From Paraspadella gotoi (lineage: Eukaryota; Chaetognatha): a stretch of 64,000 bases of DNA. Both the position numbers and the translations under genes were made by a program. The notes beneath the pieces were generated by a model that was not told the origin of the DNA, searched no databases, and saw only the letters and a list, made by a program, of their open reading frames with translations. The DNA is taken from assembly GCA_051294375.1 (NCBI GenBank), contig CM119263.1, forward strand, positions 5,020,740 through 5,084,739. Direction: 5' to 3'. Shown in pieces: positions 22,761 to 31,225 of this stretch; position 1 is the stretch's first letter; each line of letters opens with the position of its first letter.

Positions 22761-22859
22761 TATTCTCGAAACAGAAGAGAATGCAAGCAAATTCCATTAG
22801 ACAAAGATGTGAAACTGAAGACAAAATTGACATTGGCATGCTCAAGAAATTGTTTCACC

Positions 22860-24060
22860 ACTCCACCTCCAATTCATTCTGATTACCAAATTGCAGAACG
22901 TGAATCTCATGGAACAGCTCTATTCATGTCAGTTGGTTGGTACGATTTACTCAGTAATATTGCTCATAAGGTATTCCAAAAGTAAAAATCCCTTCTCCCC
23001 CTCATCCGGTCCGACACGTCACATGAGCTCAAGCAGCCCAATCCTTGTCTTTCATTTACACAAAAAATATTTTCATCTGGTACAATTTATTAAAATCTTA
23101 ATACAGATACTAAATATAGAAATTTGGGAAACAAAGATCCCTTTTGGCTCAAGTTCAGTCGCTCGAACCCTTGATCCATTTCTTCCCAAGATGATATTAT
23201 TCATGTTGGTGGGCGCCTCAACAATGCTGCCATATCTCAAGATGCAAAACACCAGATTATTTTGCCTTCCCGAATCTCACGTAGTTGCTTTGCTCATTAG
23301 GCATGAGCATGAACAACAAGGTCAATGCGGAGTTGAACATGTTCATATGTACTTTAAGACAAAAGGTTTGGATCTCAAGGTCGCCAAATGGTAAAAAAGG
23401 AAATAGGTAAATGTCTATTAATGCGCTTAGACTTCATGCCAACCCTGCTCACAAAAGATGGCTCTCTCCCTGCATTCGTGTTCAGAGAGGTATTGTTCCG
23501 TTTCAAGAAACTGGTGTGTCGATTTTATGGACTTATTTGAGGTAAAAAGGGGCCGGTCGCATTACAAAAAAGATGGATTTGTTTATTTACTTGTTTGAAA
23601 ATGCGTGCTGTGCATTTAGAGGCTTGCTGCTGATTTATCTGCCACTGCCTTTATAAACTGTTGTTTCGCTTATTTCCGCCGACCTGCATCGAGAAATGAT
23701 TTCAGATTGTGCACAATTTTAAAAGAGTGGAAACGACGACATCATTCCATCTGCGCATCAAAGGTTCCAATGGTCTATATCCGCCTGCAGCGTCGTCATT
23801 GGGCGGCGTCTTTGAGCGTCTCGTCCGCTCAAAAACCCAAGGAATCCTCACAGAATGTCTGCAACGGAACTCCCGCTACTGATTTACTGACGATGTCCTC
23901 AACACGGTCGTTGTTGTGGTCGAAGGAATCCTGAATCAACGTCCCCTCACCCATGTCTCCGACGTCCTCCGATCTCCACACCTCAGCACCTGCGCGGATT
24001 CTGTCGCCTGGCTCCCTCCCTTCAATTCGGCATCCATAGTCCCTCCCGCAAGGCGGAGAG
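22860..24060 (+). pseudogene. BEL/Pao integrase remnant
   Basis: At 23,190-23,260 one frame reads DDIIHVGGRLNNAAIS, then HQIILPSR, the block before the H2C2 domain. At 23,275-23,350 is LLIRHEHEQQGQCGVEH, the H2C2-like segment. At 23,570-23,625 is WICLFTCLKMRAVHLEA, the integrase core block containing the conserved AVHLE. At 23,916-23,955 is VEGILNQRPLTHVSD, the conserved (E)xxLNxRPL block near the third catalytic acidic residue. The frame changes between blocks. Integrase would insert the DNA copy into the host genome. Confidence 0.85.
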
Positions 24061-24079
24061 GGCGCTGCTCTGCGACGTA

Positions 24080-24300
24080 CATGCGTTTTCTCATGCACTC
24101 GCGGACACTTTTGGCGCCGCTGGTGCGCGAATATTTATCTACTCTCCAAGAAAGCAAAGTGGAATTCTCACTCGCGGAAATCTCACGTTGTTTGGCGATC
24201 TTGTTCTCGTCGTCGACGATCGCCGTCATCGCGGCGACTGGCCTCTCGGCGATTATCTCAAACGTTTATCCGATCTGACGGCCGAGTCCGGCGCGTAAAG
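24080..24300 (+). pseudogene. DUF5641-type C-terminal domain of BEL polyprotein
   Basis: Frames give EYLSTLQESKVEFSL, then GDLVLVVDD and RGDWPLGD, then RVRRVKVPAPPS and IVRP. These are the hallmark words of the domain that follows the integrase in BEL/Pao polyproteins. Two frame changes lie inside it. Confidence 0.8.
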
Positions 24301-24548
24301 GTCCCCGCACCGCCATCAATAGTACGACCGTGATTGTCGTAAAATTGTTCTTCTTGAAGCCGACGATTCTATCGCCGAAGATAAATCCTGCATCTTAATT
24401 TGTTTAACCTAAGTTTAAGTTTTATCTCTTATGTTTTTCTGTTATATGTTAAGTTATATGAAATTGTACACCATTACGTTTTACCTGTAAATTTGCTATA
24501 CCTTCCTCATCCGTAAAGATTGTTTATTAATTTAAAGTTTTAATATTA

Positions 24549-24560
24549 GAGGCGGGAAAA
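24549..24560 (+). other. Polypurine tract of the BEL element
   Basis: GAGGCGGGAAAA lies directly before the TGTAG start of the 3' LTR, as expected for the plus-strand priming site. Confidence 0.7.
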
Positions 24561-25837
24561 TGTAGAACTATTTTTTACTTCGTTCGAAATCTGATCTTTT
24601 GTTCCCCGCATTCGCGAGAAACCAGTCATTTTCTCTCTCGTCTATCTTTTAAATTGGTTCACAGACGATATCCTTGCACGTTACCGTTTTTGCTGCTTCG
24701 AATTTAATGCCAAATTCTCTGCTTATTCACGCCGTTTTATTTTCGAAGTTAAATGTAATATTTTATGGCTTATGTAATCGCCAAATTATCTATAAAGTCG
24801 ACGTGTATACCAGGTCCGTTTTAATGGTTTTTATAGTTTTTAATGCGTTATAATTCGAAGCATTTTATATATAAATCGTTGTATAATCTGTTTCACAGTC
24901 CAGGCGGCTGCTTTCTCGGATCCCTTCCGAAGCTTTTTGCCGATGCTTTAACGGCTGCCTTTCTCGATCCCTTTCCGACGCTTTTTCCGATGCTTTTTTC
25001 CGATGCTTTTTCCGATGCTTTTTCCGATGCATTACGGCTGCCCTTACGGTTTTTTACGCGAATTCATTATGGTTCATACAATTGGATATTTGCCTTATTT
25101 TGAACGTTTATACCTCGTTATGTTATGTTATTAAGGCGGGTCAAATTGACACACTTTTTATAACTTTTAATTCTCTCAAAAAAATTCCTTTTTTCCTTCT
25201 ATTACTAAATCGATTTTCAAATGTAACTTTTTTAATTAGTTTATTGGTGTTGCACTGAAGGCTTTAAATATTTATAATATATATACAAATGACAAAAATT
25301 TTTTTTTTAAAAAATTAGTTTTTTAAGAAACGGATTCCTATAGAGCTTGAAAAGTTAATGAAGTAGTACTACAATTTTTAAAAATTTTGGACAAGAATGG
25401 TTAAAAACAGAAAAAACGTTAAAAAACTCATCATCATCATCATCATTAGCTGAATTTTATAGTTTTTAAAATTTTTATCAATAAAACAAAAAAATTTAAA
25501 ATTTTGTATATAACCTTCATCTACTTTTAAAGCTCTATCAGAATCCATTAAAAAAATTGAAAAATTCAAAAAAAATTTTTAACTTTATATAGTAAAAAAT
25601 AATCTTTAAATCTTCCGTGCGCGTTATTAATAAATAATTTTTAAAGATTATTTTTATTTTCATATTCTCTAACAGTCACTTTATCATATTTATTTGAGAG
25701 AAACTCTAGTTAATCAACCTGTTCGAGCTAATGTTTATATTACAACAATATATGATGCTAAACTGTAAAACACGTCCTCAATGCTAAAGTCATACAAAGT
25801 GAATAGGCCGCACCTAGGTTTAGTAGGAAACCTAACC
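24561..25837 (+). repeat. 3' LTR of the BEL/Pao element with nested insertion
   Basis: Matches the 5' LTR from TGTAGAAC to GTTATGTTAT (25,131) and again from ATGTTTATATTACAACAA (25,731) to CCTAAC. A TATATAAA box is present at 24,868-24,875. The CCGATGCTTTTT tandem block near 24,970-25,030 has more clean units than in the 5' LTR. Confidence 0.85.
25132..25730. mobile_element. Foldback MITE nested in the 3' LTR
   Basis: A 0.6-kb insertion absent from the 5' LTR. Its two halves are imperfect inverted copies. GGATTCCTATAGAGCTTG (near 25,331) is the reverse complement, with changes, of the AAAGCTCTATCAGAATCC segment near 25,530. GTTGCACTGAAGGCTTTAAA (near 25,248) likewise pairs with the segment near 25,600-25,632. 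Both ends carry CTCTCAAA-type words. The flanks ATGTTAT (25,125) and ATGTTTAT (25,731) fit a 7-8 base target duplication. It has no coding capacity, and the superfamily is not assigned. Confidence 0.75.
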
Positions 25838-26446
25838 CTGATCTCAAATTGACTGAAACTGAGCATTATAAACTGAAGTCTAAATTTTGAATGAGCTGAG
25901 AATAGAGGGAAAGGAGAAATATTGATCAAACGCAAAGATATAATTGGAAATTAAAATACAAAAAGTGAAAGTAATTTGTTTAAGAGACAAAAAAATGAAA
26001 AAATGAAAAAGAAAATTCCTCCCGAATCGAAAAATAAAACAAATTACGATTAGGGAAATAGAATATTTAAAATCGAAAAACGCCAAAAAAATCTAAAATT
26101 AAGAATCCATATTAAAGTATGAAAGGAAACAAAATTTCGAAATCCACGAGTTAAATTAAGCGCAAAAAAAAGGATTGACAAAAATGACGTTCGAAAAATT
26201 TCGCCCAAAATCGAAGGAAATTCATTTTTTTTATGAATATTAACAATTATTAAAATGTGTTTTTTTTTTCCAAATCTGTTTTTCCATCGTTTCGAGAATC
26301 CGACTATTCGCTGTCTTTTTACTTTAATCAAATGACGTGATAAACGTGATTCTAAAAGTCCGCGCTCGACGTTAAAGATCGAATCTCGATTCTCATTCGT
26401 TTTCGATCTTTCGGTTTTCCATTTCATCCGGGCACCCGCATGAATA

Positions 26447-26481
<35 letters not shown>

Positions 26482-26856
26482 ATCGTCATCGTCGATCACA
26501 TCGTCATTGTTGTTGTCGTCGTCGTCGTCGTTGTATTCGTCGCCGTCGTTTACAATACGTACAATAAAAATACACGTTATCGAATTGTTATCCTATAAAT
26601 ATTATTCATTCAATAAACAAACGGTCTTGCCCAAGTAATTTAAGTTTAAGCTAATATTATTAGTAATTAGTAGTTATTTGTAATAATAAGATAATAACAT
26701 ATCAAAACCATGCAGGCTTTTTCAATCAAGACTATCTCACAGTCTATTTTATCAAAAATATTACTTTCATATAAAGAACCGTGATTTGCTATCAATCAAG
26801 TTTAATATTTCTCTGAGCTGTTTCAACTGATTCACGAACCACTTCCTGATTATGAA

Positions 26857-26919
<63 letters not shown>

Positions 26920-27405
26920 ACAGATAAATATAAAAATTATTCAAATTACTCAATAGACAAACTATTTTGTTCCTTACTATGGACAGCCAGACTGTCTTTG
27001 GGCTCAGGCGATATAAATTTTCAAATTTAACGTTTAGTCTTTGGACCCAGAATTTTCAGCTTGCTATGTTCAATATACATATTCTCACCTTACATCACTG
27101 AGGCTAAACTATTTCTCTTTAGTCAATCCTCGCAAGATTTCCTCTCTCTTAACTCTTTATTTATTTCTCATCTCTATCTCTCTCACGCTCTCTCTCTGAC
27201 TCTCTCACTCTCAAGCTTTCTCTATCTCGAGAGAGAAGAAAAAAAAATGTGTGAAGCTATTCCAAGTCTTAAAGGCAAAGCAAATGGCAGCGGAGACCCG
27301 CTGAGGAATGAAAAATGAAATTCACAAAATTCAAGGGAAAAATGGGAAGGAGAATGATCTGACGTGATATTGCCTTCACAGGGGGGGGCATGTGAAAATG
27401 GGGGA
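25838..27405 (+). repeat. Duplicated segment, copy A, right arm
   Basis: Matches 39,600-41,345 (copy B): GATCTCAAATTGACTGAAAC, TTGAATGAGCTGAGAATAGAGG, AAGTGAAAGTAATTTGTTT, a GTCGTCATC repeat block (26,445-26,550), CGGTCTTGCCCAA, (CT)n at 26,861-26,914, GACAGCCAGACTGTCTTTG, ATTCCAAGTCTTAAAGGC and TGATCTGACGTGAT. The similarity stops at the G-run and GGA repeat near 27,381-27,423. Frames rich in Asp or Val here are microsatellite translations. Confidence 0.85.
26861..26914. repeat. (CT)n microsatellite
   Basis: About 27 CT units. Copy B has a broken, shorter CT-rich run at 40,797-40,880. Confidence 0.9.
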
Positions 27406-27423
27406 GGAGGAGGAGGAGGAGGA

Positions 27424-27570
27424 GAGATCCGGTTGCCACATGTAGGGGAAACTCATTTCTCCCGAATCGACGAGAATGGGTTTATCGCCATGACATTTCT
27501 TCTGCTCGCTTCGAGGCTGTTTTTGGAATAGATTCTTGACGAAGTTCCAGAAGGATTGCCTTAGGTCGCC
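27424..27570 (-). CDS. Ceramidase exon, truncated at a GGA repeat
   Basis: Acceptor CACAACAG. The frame is fully open: GDLRQSFWNFVKN, then KKCHGDKPILVDSGEMSFPY, then MWQPDLS. It then enters (TCC)n and loses all similarity to the family, in which the protein continues for about 300 more residues. This is a physical break, not a normal exon end. Confidence 0.93.
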
Positions 27571-30363
27571 CTGTTGTGAAATTTAAAAAAAAAAAGAAGA
27601 AAAAAAAATAAAAAATACATCAAAAATCAAGGGGGAAAAAACCTGCTGAAGTCGAAGGCCCCAGCGCGTCTATCGTACGGCGGCGAAGCTCATGCCCATC
27701 GCTGGTTTGCAGGTCTTCTCAGAAATTGAGTCGAGTTTGATCTTGACTATTGTCGAGTCATGTCGAGAAACTGATCCTGTAAATATGATGGCCTGGCTCA
27801 GTGTTCTGCGTTCAGTGTTCTCTATGATTTGTTATTTTAAATAAACAACCTTACTCTGTCAAATAGTCAATTATTTTCCCTAAGTCCCCATTTGCCCTTC
27901 TGACTGTAAGCCAGACGGACCCCAACTTTTTCGTTCGCTGAATGCCACAACTCCCCCTAAGGCCTTGTCGCCTGATGCTGCCCGATGATCCTGGCGCTCT
28001 CATACATGTTGCGCCGGGTCCCGATGCGATGCAGTCTTGGTGGATTCGCCGCATTGGCTGGGTCACGTAGTTGCAGGCAAAGGCCAGTGTCGATCAAATG
28101 GGGCCTGTGGAAGTGGAGTTCCAGAATTAAAAAAATTTTACAGCATTAAGGTAGAATCGGGGTCGGTACGGCATTTTTCGTGCCTTTGATGTTTGAGAGA
28201 CGTCGCCGAGGTTGGAGTTGGCGAAGGCGGCGACGAAAGAGCTTGACGTTGCTTCTGTGTTAGAAGCGTCGCTCGATCACTTTCGCCGCGTAACCCTGTA
28301 AGAGAAAATGGTTTTGAAAAATGGACTGAGCCTGATGGAATGCAATCGCAATTCAATACACCTGTGTCACCCGACTTATTGTCCGAGCTGACGAGCTTGT
28401 TGGTGTTGTTTCATCGACGTCGGATGAACGGGCGAACCAGTTGATCATCCCGATACTCTTCTCCGTCCACGCCAACAATCTTATTAGGACGAAAAAATAT
28501 GGAATTGTGGTAGAAGTAGACATTATATGTTATTGATTTATTCCTCAAAATGTGAAAAAGCTTCATTTATAAACTTGACGCGGACAAATTATTAGAGAGA
28601 CTAGACCGATGCGCAATTGACTGTGGACCCATGAGGTTTCGTTTTACGAAAGGTACGGTAACGGACAAATTAAATTTCTGATTAGTTATAATCTTTCGTG
28701 TTGTTTCGGCTACTTTTAATGAAATGAATAACCGCCCCGTCGCCCAAAACCTTCAACAAAAGTCATTAGGTGTGCCGTGTTCCGGCGTATCGCTGCCTCT
28801 CCGCCGTCGGATTGAACTCGTACGCCGAAGGACTGCGGTTGAGGTTAGAGCCGACGGAGGAAAGGGGGTCGCCCGACGCGAGGAGAATGTGGCCGGTCGG
28901 ACGTTTGTCGTGCGCTCCGGTCGATGCTCAAAGGATGCCCGTTCACGAGGGCATCGAACGTTTGCCTGCATTGAGAAAAAGATTCTTATGTCGCAGTGCC
29001 TTTTTTCACTTCTTCCTCTTAACTGAAGTAATTATATATCTCTTCTCTTCTCCTTTCTTTCTTTTCTTTTTCTTTTCTTTTCTTTTCTTTCTTTTCTTTC
29101 TTTCTTCTTCTTTCTTTCTTTCTTTCTTTCTTTCTTCTTTCTTTCTTCTTTCTTTCTTTCTTTCTTTCTTCTTCTTTCTTTCTTCTCTTTCTTCTCTTTT
29201 TTTTCTTTTTTTGTTTCCTTTTTTTGTTGTTTTTTTTTTTTCTCTTCTTTTTTTTTTTTCTTTTCTTTTTTTCTCCTTTCTTTTTTTTTTTTCTTTTTTT
29301 CTTTTTTTCTCTTTCTTTTCTAATTCTTTTCTTTTATTTTTTTTCTTGCTTTTATTTTTTTTTTCTTTCACTCTTTTTTTTCCCCTTTTTTCTTTTCCTT
29401 TTCTTTTTTATTCTCTTTTTTTTTCCTTTTTTTTTTTTCCCCCTTTTTTTTTTTTTTTTTCTCTTTTTTTTTTTCTTATGATTTACTCGTTGGATTCCCA
29501 AAGGGGTTATGATCTGAAAATAGCACGAATTGCAAGTTTCCTCCCGGTCCGGAGTGGTGTGTGTGCTGCTGATTACAAAACGTTCGAATCGTGTACAACC
29601 CTGAAGTGACAGGAGTAAACAGTGACAACCCTTCACTCCATGAGGAGTTCATTCTCACATAACGAAATCGTACATAAACAAACGGCCCGATCAAATCTTG
29701 TTTCTACCTTTGTATTTCTCTCTTGAGTTTTTCGATGACTTCAGTACGAACAAGTTGCGAACGTCATTCCCCGCTTCGACGGTGACTGTAAACGACTCTA
29801 TTCCTGGAAAACGTAGTTAACTAGTTATTGTTTATAGTATAAGTTTATTTGACTTACGATTATTGAATGGAGTTCATCATAAAAATTATTTCAAATTGTC
29901 ATGCCTTCATGCAAATACATCGAGAGGACAAACTGGTACCTAATCGTCGATCCTACAATGTTTGATTATGGTTTTCAAATAAAATTTGTGCATCAAATAA
30001 TAAATAAATAACCTGGTCTTTCTATAATCCACCGTCAGGTCATTCGTTGTCGACTTATATTTATACCCAACGGGGGTTCCGCATCCACAGATTTTTGATC
30101 TCCAGCGTATCTCTCTTCTACACAATACAAATTAAGTCATTAAAACTATTTCTTATCCTTTTGAATATTTCCGACGCATCTCTTCACTCCTTTTCTCACC
30201 CCAATTTCTATCCATCAAATGACGAAGCCCTGCTGTAGAAGTCTCATGTGAATGCCTGCCCCTTTCTGATCGGGGTTGGCGTAGCCCATGAAGCCGATCT
30301 CCGACGCTGAACGCGTCACGTCCGGCCTTTCCGGCGCCGACTTTTTGAACTCGAACCCGTGTC
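27424..30363 (-). CDS. Neutral ceramidase, partial, nine exons
   Basis: Neutral ceramidase (ASAH2 family) hydrolyses ceramide to sphingosine and fatty acid, usually as a secreted or membrane-anchored zinc enzyme. Nine exons run right to left: 30,212-30,363; 29,708-29,803; 29,487-29,600; 28,751-28,965; 28,362-28,479; 28,184-28,295; 27,855-28,104; 27,643-27,776; 27,424-27,570. Most have AG acceptors and GT donors. Family landmarks appear in order: EIGFMGYANPDQKGAG, a THTHSG-like zinc motif, NRSPSAYEFNPTAER, IGMINWFA and NNTNKLVSSDN, FVAAFANSNLGDVS with the nucleophilic Ser block, NMYESARIIGQHQ, TCKPAMGMSFAA, and PILVDSGEMSFPYMWQPD. Most exons contain one or two single-base frameshifts, likely base-call errors, although decay cannot be excluded. 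The signal-peptide exon is not found. The C-terminal half is missing: the last exon runs into a GGA repeat at 27,409-27,424. Human and fly enzymes are about 700-780 residues; roughly 390 are represented here. Confidence 0.93.
27643..27776 (-). CDS. Ceramidase exon (TCKPAMGMSFAAGT block)
   Basis: Acceptor ATTTACAG and donor AGCAG/GTTTTT. It reads IVKIKLDSISEKTCKPAMGM then SFAA, followed after one frame change by AGAFDFSR. The family block is C(K/Q)PA(M/L)GYSFAAGT.DGPGAF.F. Confidence 0.9.
27855..28104 (-). CDS. Ceramidase exon (IDTGL ... NMYESARIIG block)
   Basis: Acceptor CTTCCACAG and donor GACAGA/GTAAGG. Frames give IDTGL, CIASGPG, NMYESARIIGQHQ and SANEKVG, matching the cysteine-rich segment and the following helix of the family. 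Two frame changes occur. The spacing of about 83 codons fits the family. Confidence 0.88.
28184..28295 (-). CDS. Ceramidase exon with the nucleophile Ser block
   Basis: Acceptor TCTCTTACAG. Frames give GYAAKVIER, then SFVAAFANSNLGDVS. The GDVS(P)N block holds the catalytic Ser in this family; the next two residues are shifted by an indel. The exon seems to end at ATCAAAG followed by GC, a possible GC-AG intron. Confidence 0.88.
28362..28479 (-). CDS. Ceramidase exon (INWFAVHPTSMNNTN block)
   Basis: Frames give IVGVDGEE, then SIGMINWFA, then VHPTSM, then NNTNKLVSSDNKSGD. These are consecutive family blocks including a zinc-ligand His (VHPTS). Two or three single-base insertions break the frame. 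The donor is ACACAG/GTGTAT. Confidence 0.9.
28751..28965 (-). CDS. Ceramidase exon (QTFDALVNG ... NRSPSAY block)
   Basis: Acceptor CTCAATGCAG is clear; the donor is probably GAAG/GTTTTG. Frame one gives QTFDALVNG and LSIDRSA. The next frame gives GHILLASGDPLSS, then NRSPSAYEFNPTAERQRYAG, an excellent match to the family's substrate-side block. One frame change lies between. Confidence 0.9.
29035..29480. repeat. (TTTC)n pyrimidine tract in a ceramidase intron
   Basis: About 445 bases of nearly pure T and C, with TTTC/TTTCTT units changing to T-rich runs. It lies in the intron between the zinc-motif exon and the NRSPSAY exon, so the transcript would carry a long GAAA-type purine run. Open frames here are low complexity. 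Confidence 0.85.
29487..29600 (-). CDS. Ceramidase exon with the THTHSG zinc motif
   Basis: Acceptor TGTCACTTCAG and donor AACGA/GTAAAT. Frames give FVISSTHT and, after a one-base change, HTHHSGPGGNLQFVLF. The family motif is (S/G)THTHSGP, with a zinc-ligand His. A single missing C in the CACACACAC run explains the frame change. Confidence 0.88.
29708..29803 (-). CDS. Ceramidase exon (NRVVY ... TEVIEKLK block)
   Basis: Acceptor GTTTTCCAG and donor AAAG/GTAGAA are clear. Three frames together give NRVVY, VTVEAG and TEVIEKLKRE, the strand and helix after the N-terminal block of neutral ceramidases. At least two single-base indels lie inside. Confidence 0.8.
30013..30117 (-). CDS. Candidate 35-codon exon of unknown identity
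   Basis: An open segment bounded by a TTGTGTAG acceptor and an ACCAG/GTTATT donor, 105 bases long (a multiple of three). It reads through words such as SKICGCGTPVGYKYK and DLTVDYRKT. It lies between two ceramidase exons that are adjacent in known family members, so it is either an optional exon, part of something else, or chance. I do not recognise it. Confidence 0.3.
30212..30363 (-). CDS. Ceramidase exon 1 seen (N-terminal GYANPDQ block)
   Basis: The acceptor TTTCACAG precedes the exon. The long frame reads SASEIGFMGYANPDQKGAGI then HMR, the diagnostic N-terminal block. The first 30 bases need a one-base frame change (VGAGKA then DVTRSAS). The exon ends near a GFVI word, where no clean GT donor is visible. 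Confidence 0.9.
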
Positions 30364-31080
30364 CTGTGAAATAGTGGTTAATAGCTATTTTTATATTAGA
30401 TTTTATTATTTTTTATTTTTATTTATTTTTATATTATAGTTTTTTTTGTTTTTTTTTTTTTGTAAATTTAGTTTTTCTAATCAGTGTGTGTTGTAAAATA
30501 TTTTAACTGAATCAAGTTGTATTTTTAAGTTTCAACCGATATTAGTAGGATCGAAAATTGCACAAACGGTTCTCTTTAATAGTAAATTTTGAATAATTCC
30601 GCTATTAACATTGTTTTTATTCAAGATCATATTTTAATATACTCGAAATTTTGGTTGCGTGTTTACTTTACTTGACACGTGACTATACGACGAGGAGAAT
30701 GACGGTCAAACATCCAACTGCCACGCCCACGAAACAGAGACGGAATCCGAAAATATTTTCCGCTCAAAAAACTCGGCGCCATTTTAGGAGAAGCCATTCC
30801 GCCGCTTATGAAAAAGGGATGACGGAGAGAGCGAGAGAGCGAGAGAGCGAGAGGGAGCGAACGTGAGAGAGAGCGAGAAGTCGATGGCGATGACTCGACG
30901 ATCGACGTTTTCAGTTTGCGTCACTCACGTAATTCGAATCGCGAACTCCAATTCGACTGGTCCCACAAATCACCTTTAAGTGTAAAAAATAAAAATTATG
31001 TCACCGGTAAATTACGTAATCAATGTCGCGTTTTTTGTATTTAAAACAAGTTTGAGCAAACAATGTCGGATCTGCCTACG
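30364..31080. other. Region upstream of the ceramidase gene
   Basis: AT-rich, with a CACGTG E-box at about 30,677 and a GCGAGAGA run at about 30,826-30,880. A short segment with good splice-like borders (minus strand, about 30,927-30,973) could be a small 5' exon but has no recognisable content. No signal-peptide exon is found. Confidence 0.4.
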
Positions 31081-31225
31081 ATAATTAAATTAATTAATTG
31101 ATTAATTAATTATTATAGATTAATTAATTAATTAATAATAGATTAATTAATTAATTAATTAATAGATTAATTAATTAATTAATTATAGATAGATTAATTA
31201 ATTAATTAATTAATAGATTAATTAT
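31081..31225. repeat. (TTAA)n array
   Basis: Imperfect tetranucleotide array of ATTA/TTAA units broken by ATAGA words. It is nearly self-complementary and could form cruciforms. Confidence 0.9.

Larger units (their letters stand above)
18475..25837 (+). mobile_element. BEL/Pao LTR retrotransposon, internally deleted
   Basis: A two-LTR element on the plus strand. The LTRs are 18,475-19,137 and 24,561-25,837 (the latter enlarged by a nested 0.6-kb MITE). They start TGCTAGAA / TGTAGAAC and end in CCTAAC. The flanks CCGAT (18,470) and CTGAT (25,838) fit a 5-base target duplication. Copy B at 39,600-39,625 carries the undisrupted site. Domain remnants lie in BEL order: gag, CCHC-like knuckle, aspartic protease, connection/RNase H, H2C2 and integrase core, DUF5641-type C-terminus, polypurine tract. 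The RT catalytic core is absent. Frames shift repeatedly, partly from base-call errors, so no intact protein remains. I identify the clade from motif order; no database search was possible. Confidence 0.9.

Noticed and set aside
26050-26499. Acidic minus-strand frame with poly-Asp, and similar Asp/Val/Gln/Asn frames at 36,036-36,266 and 61,990-62,286
   Set aside because: These are translations of GTC or GTT microsatellites. The other copy of the same segment breaks the frames by indels.
28724-29026. Plus-strand frame opposite a ceramidase exon
   Set aside because: The minus strand carries the NRSPSAYEFNPTAER block with splice sites. The plus-strand frame is its shadow.
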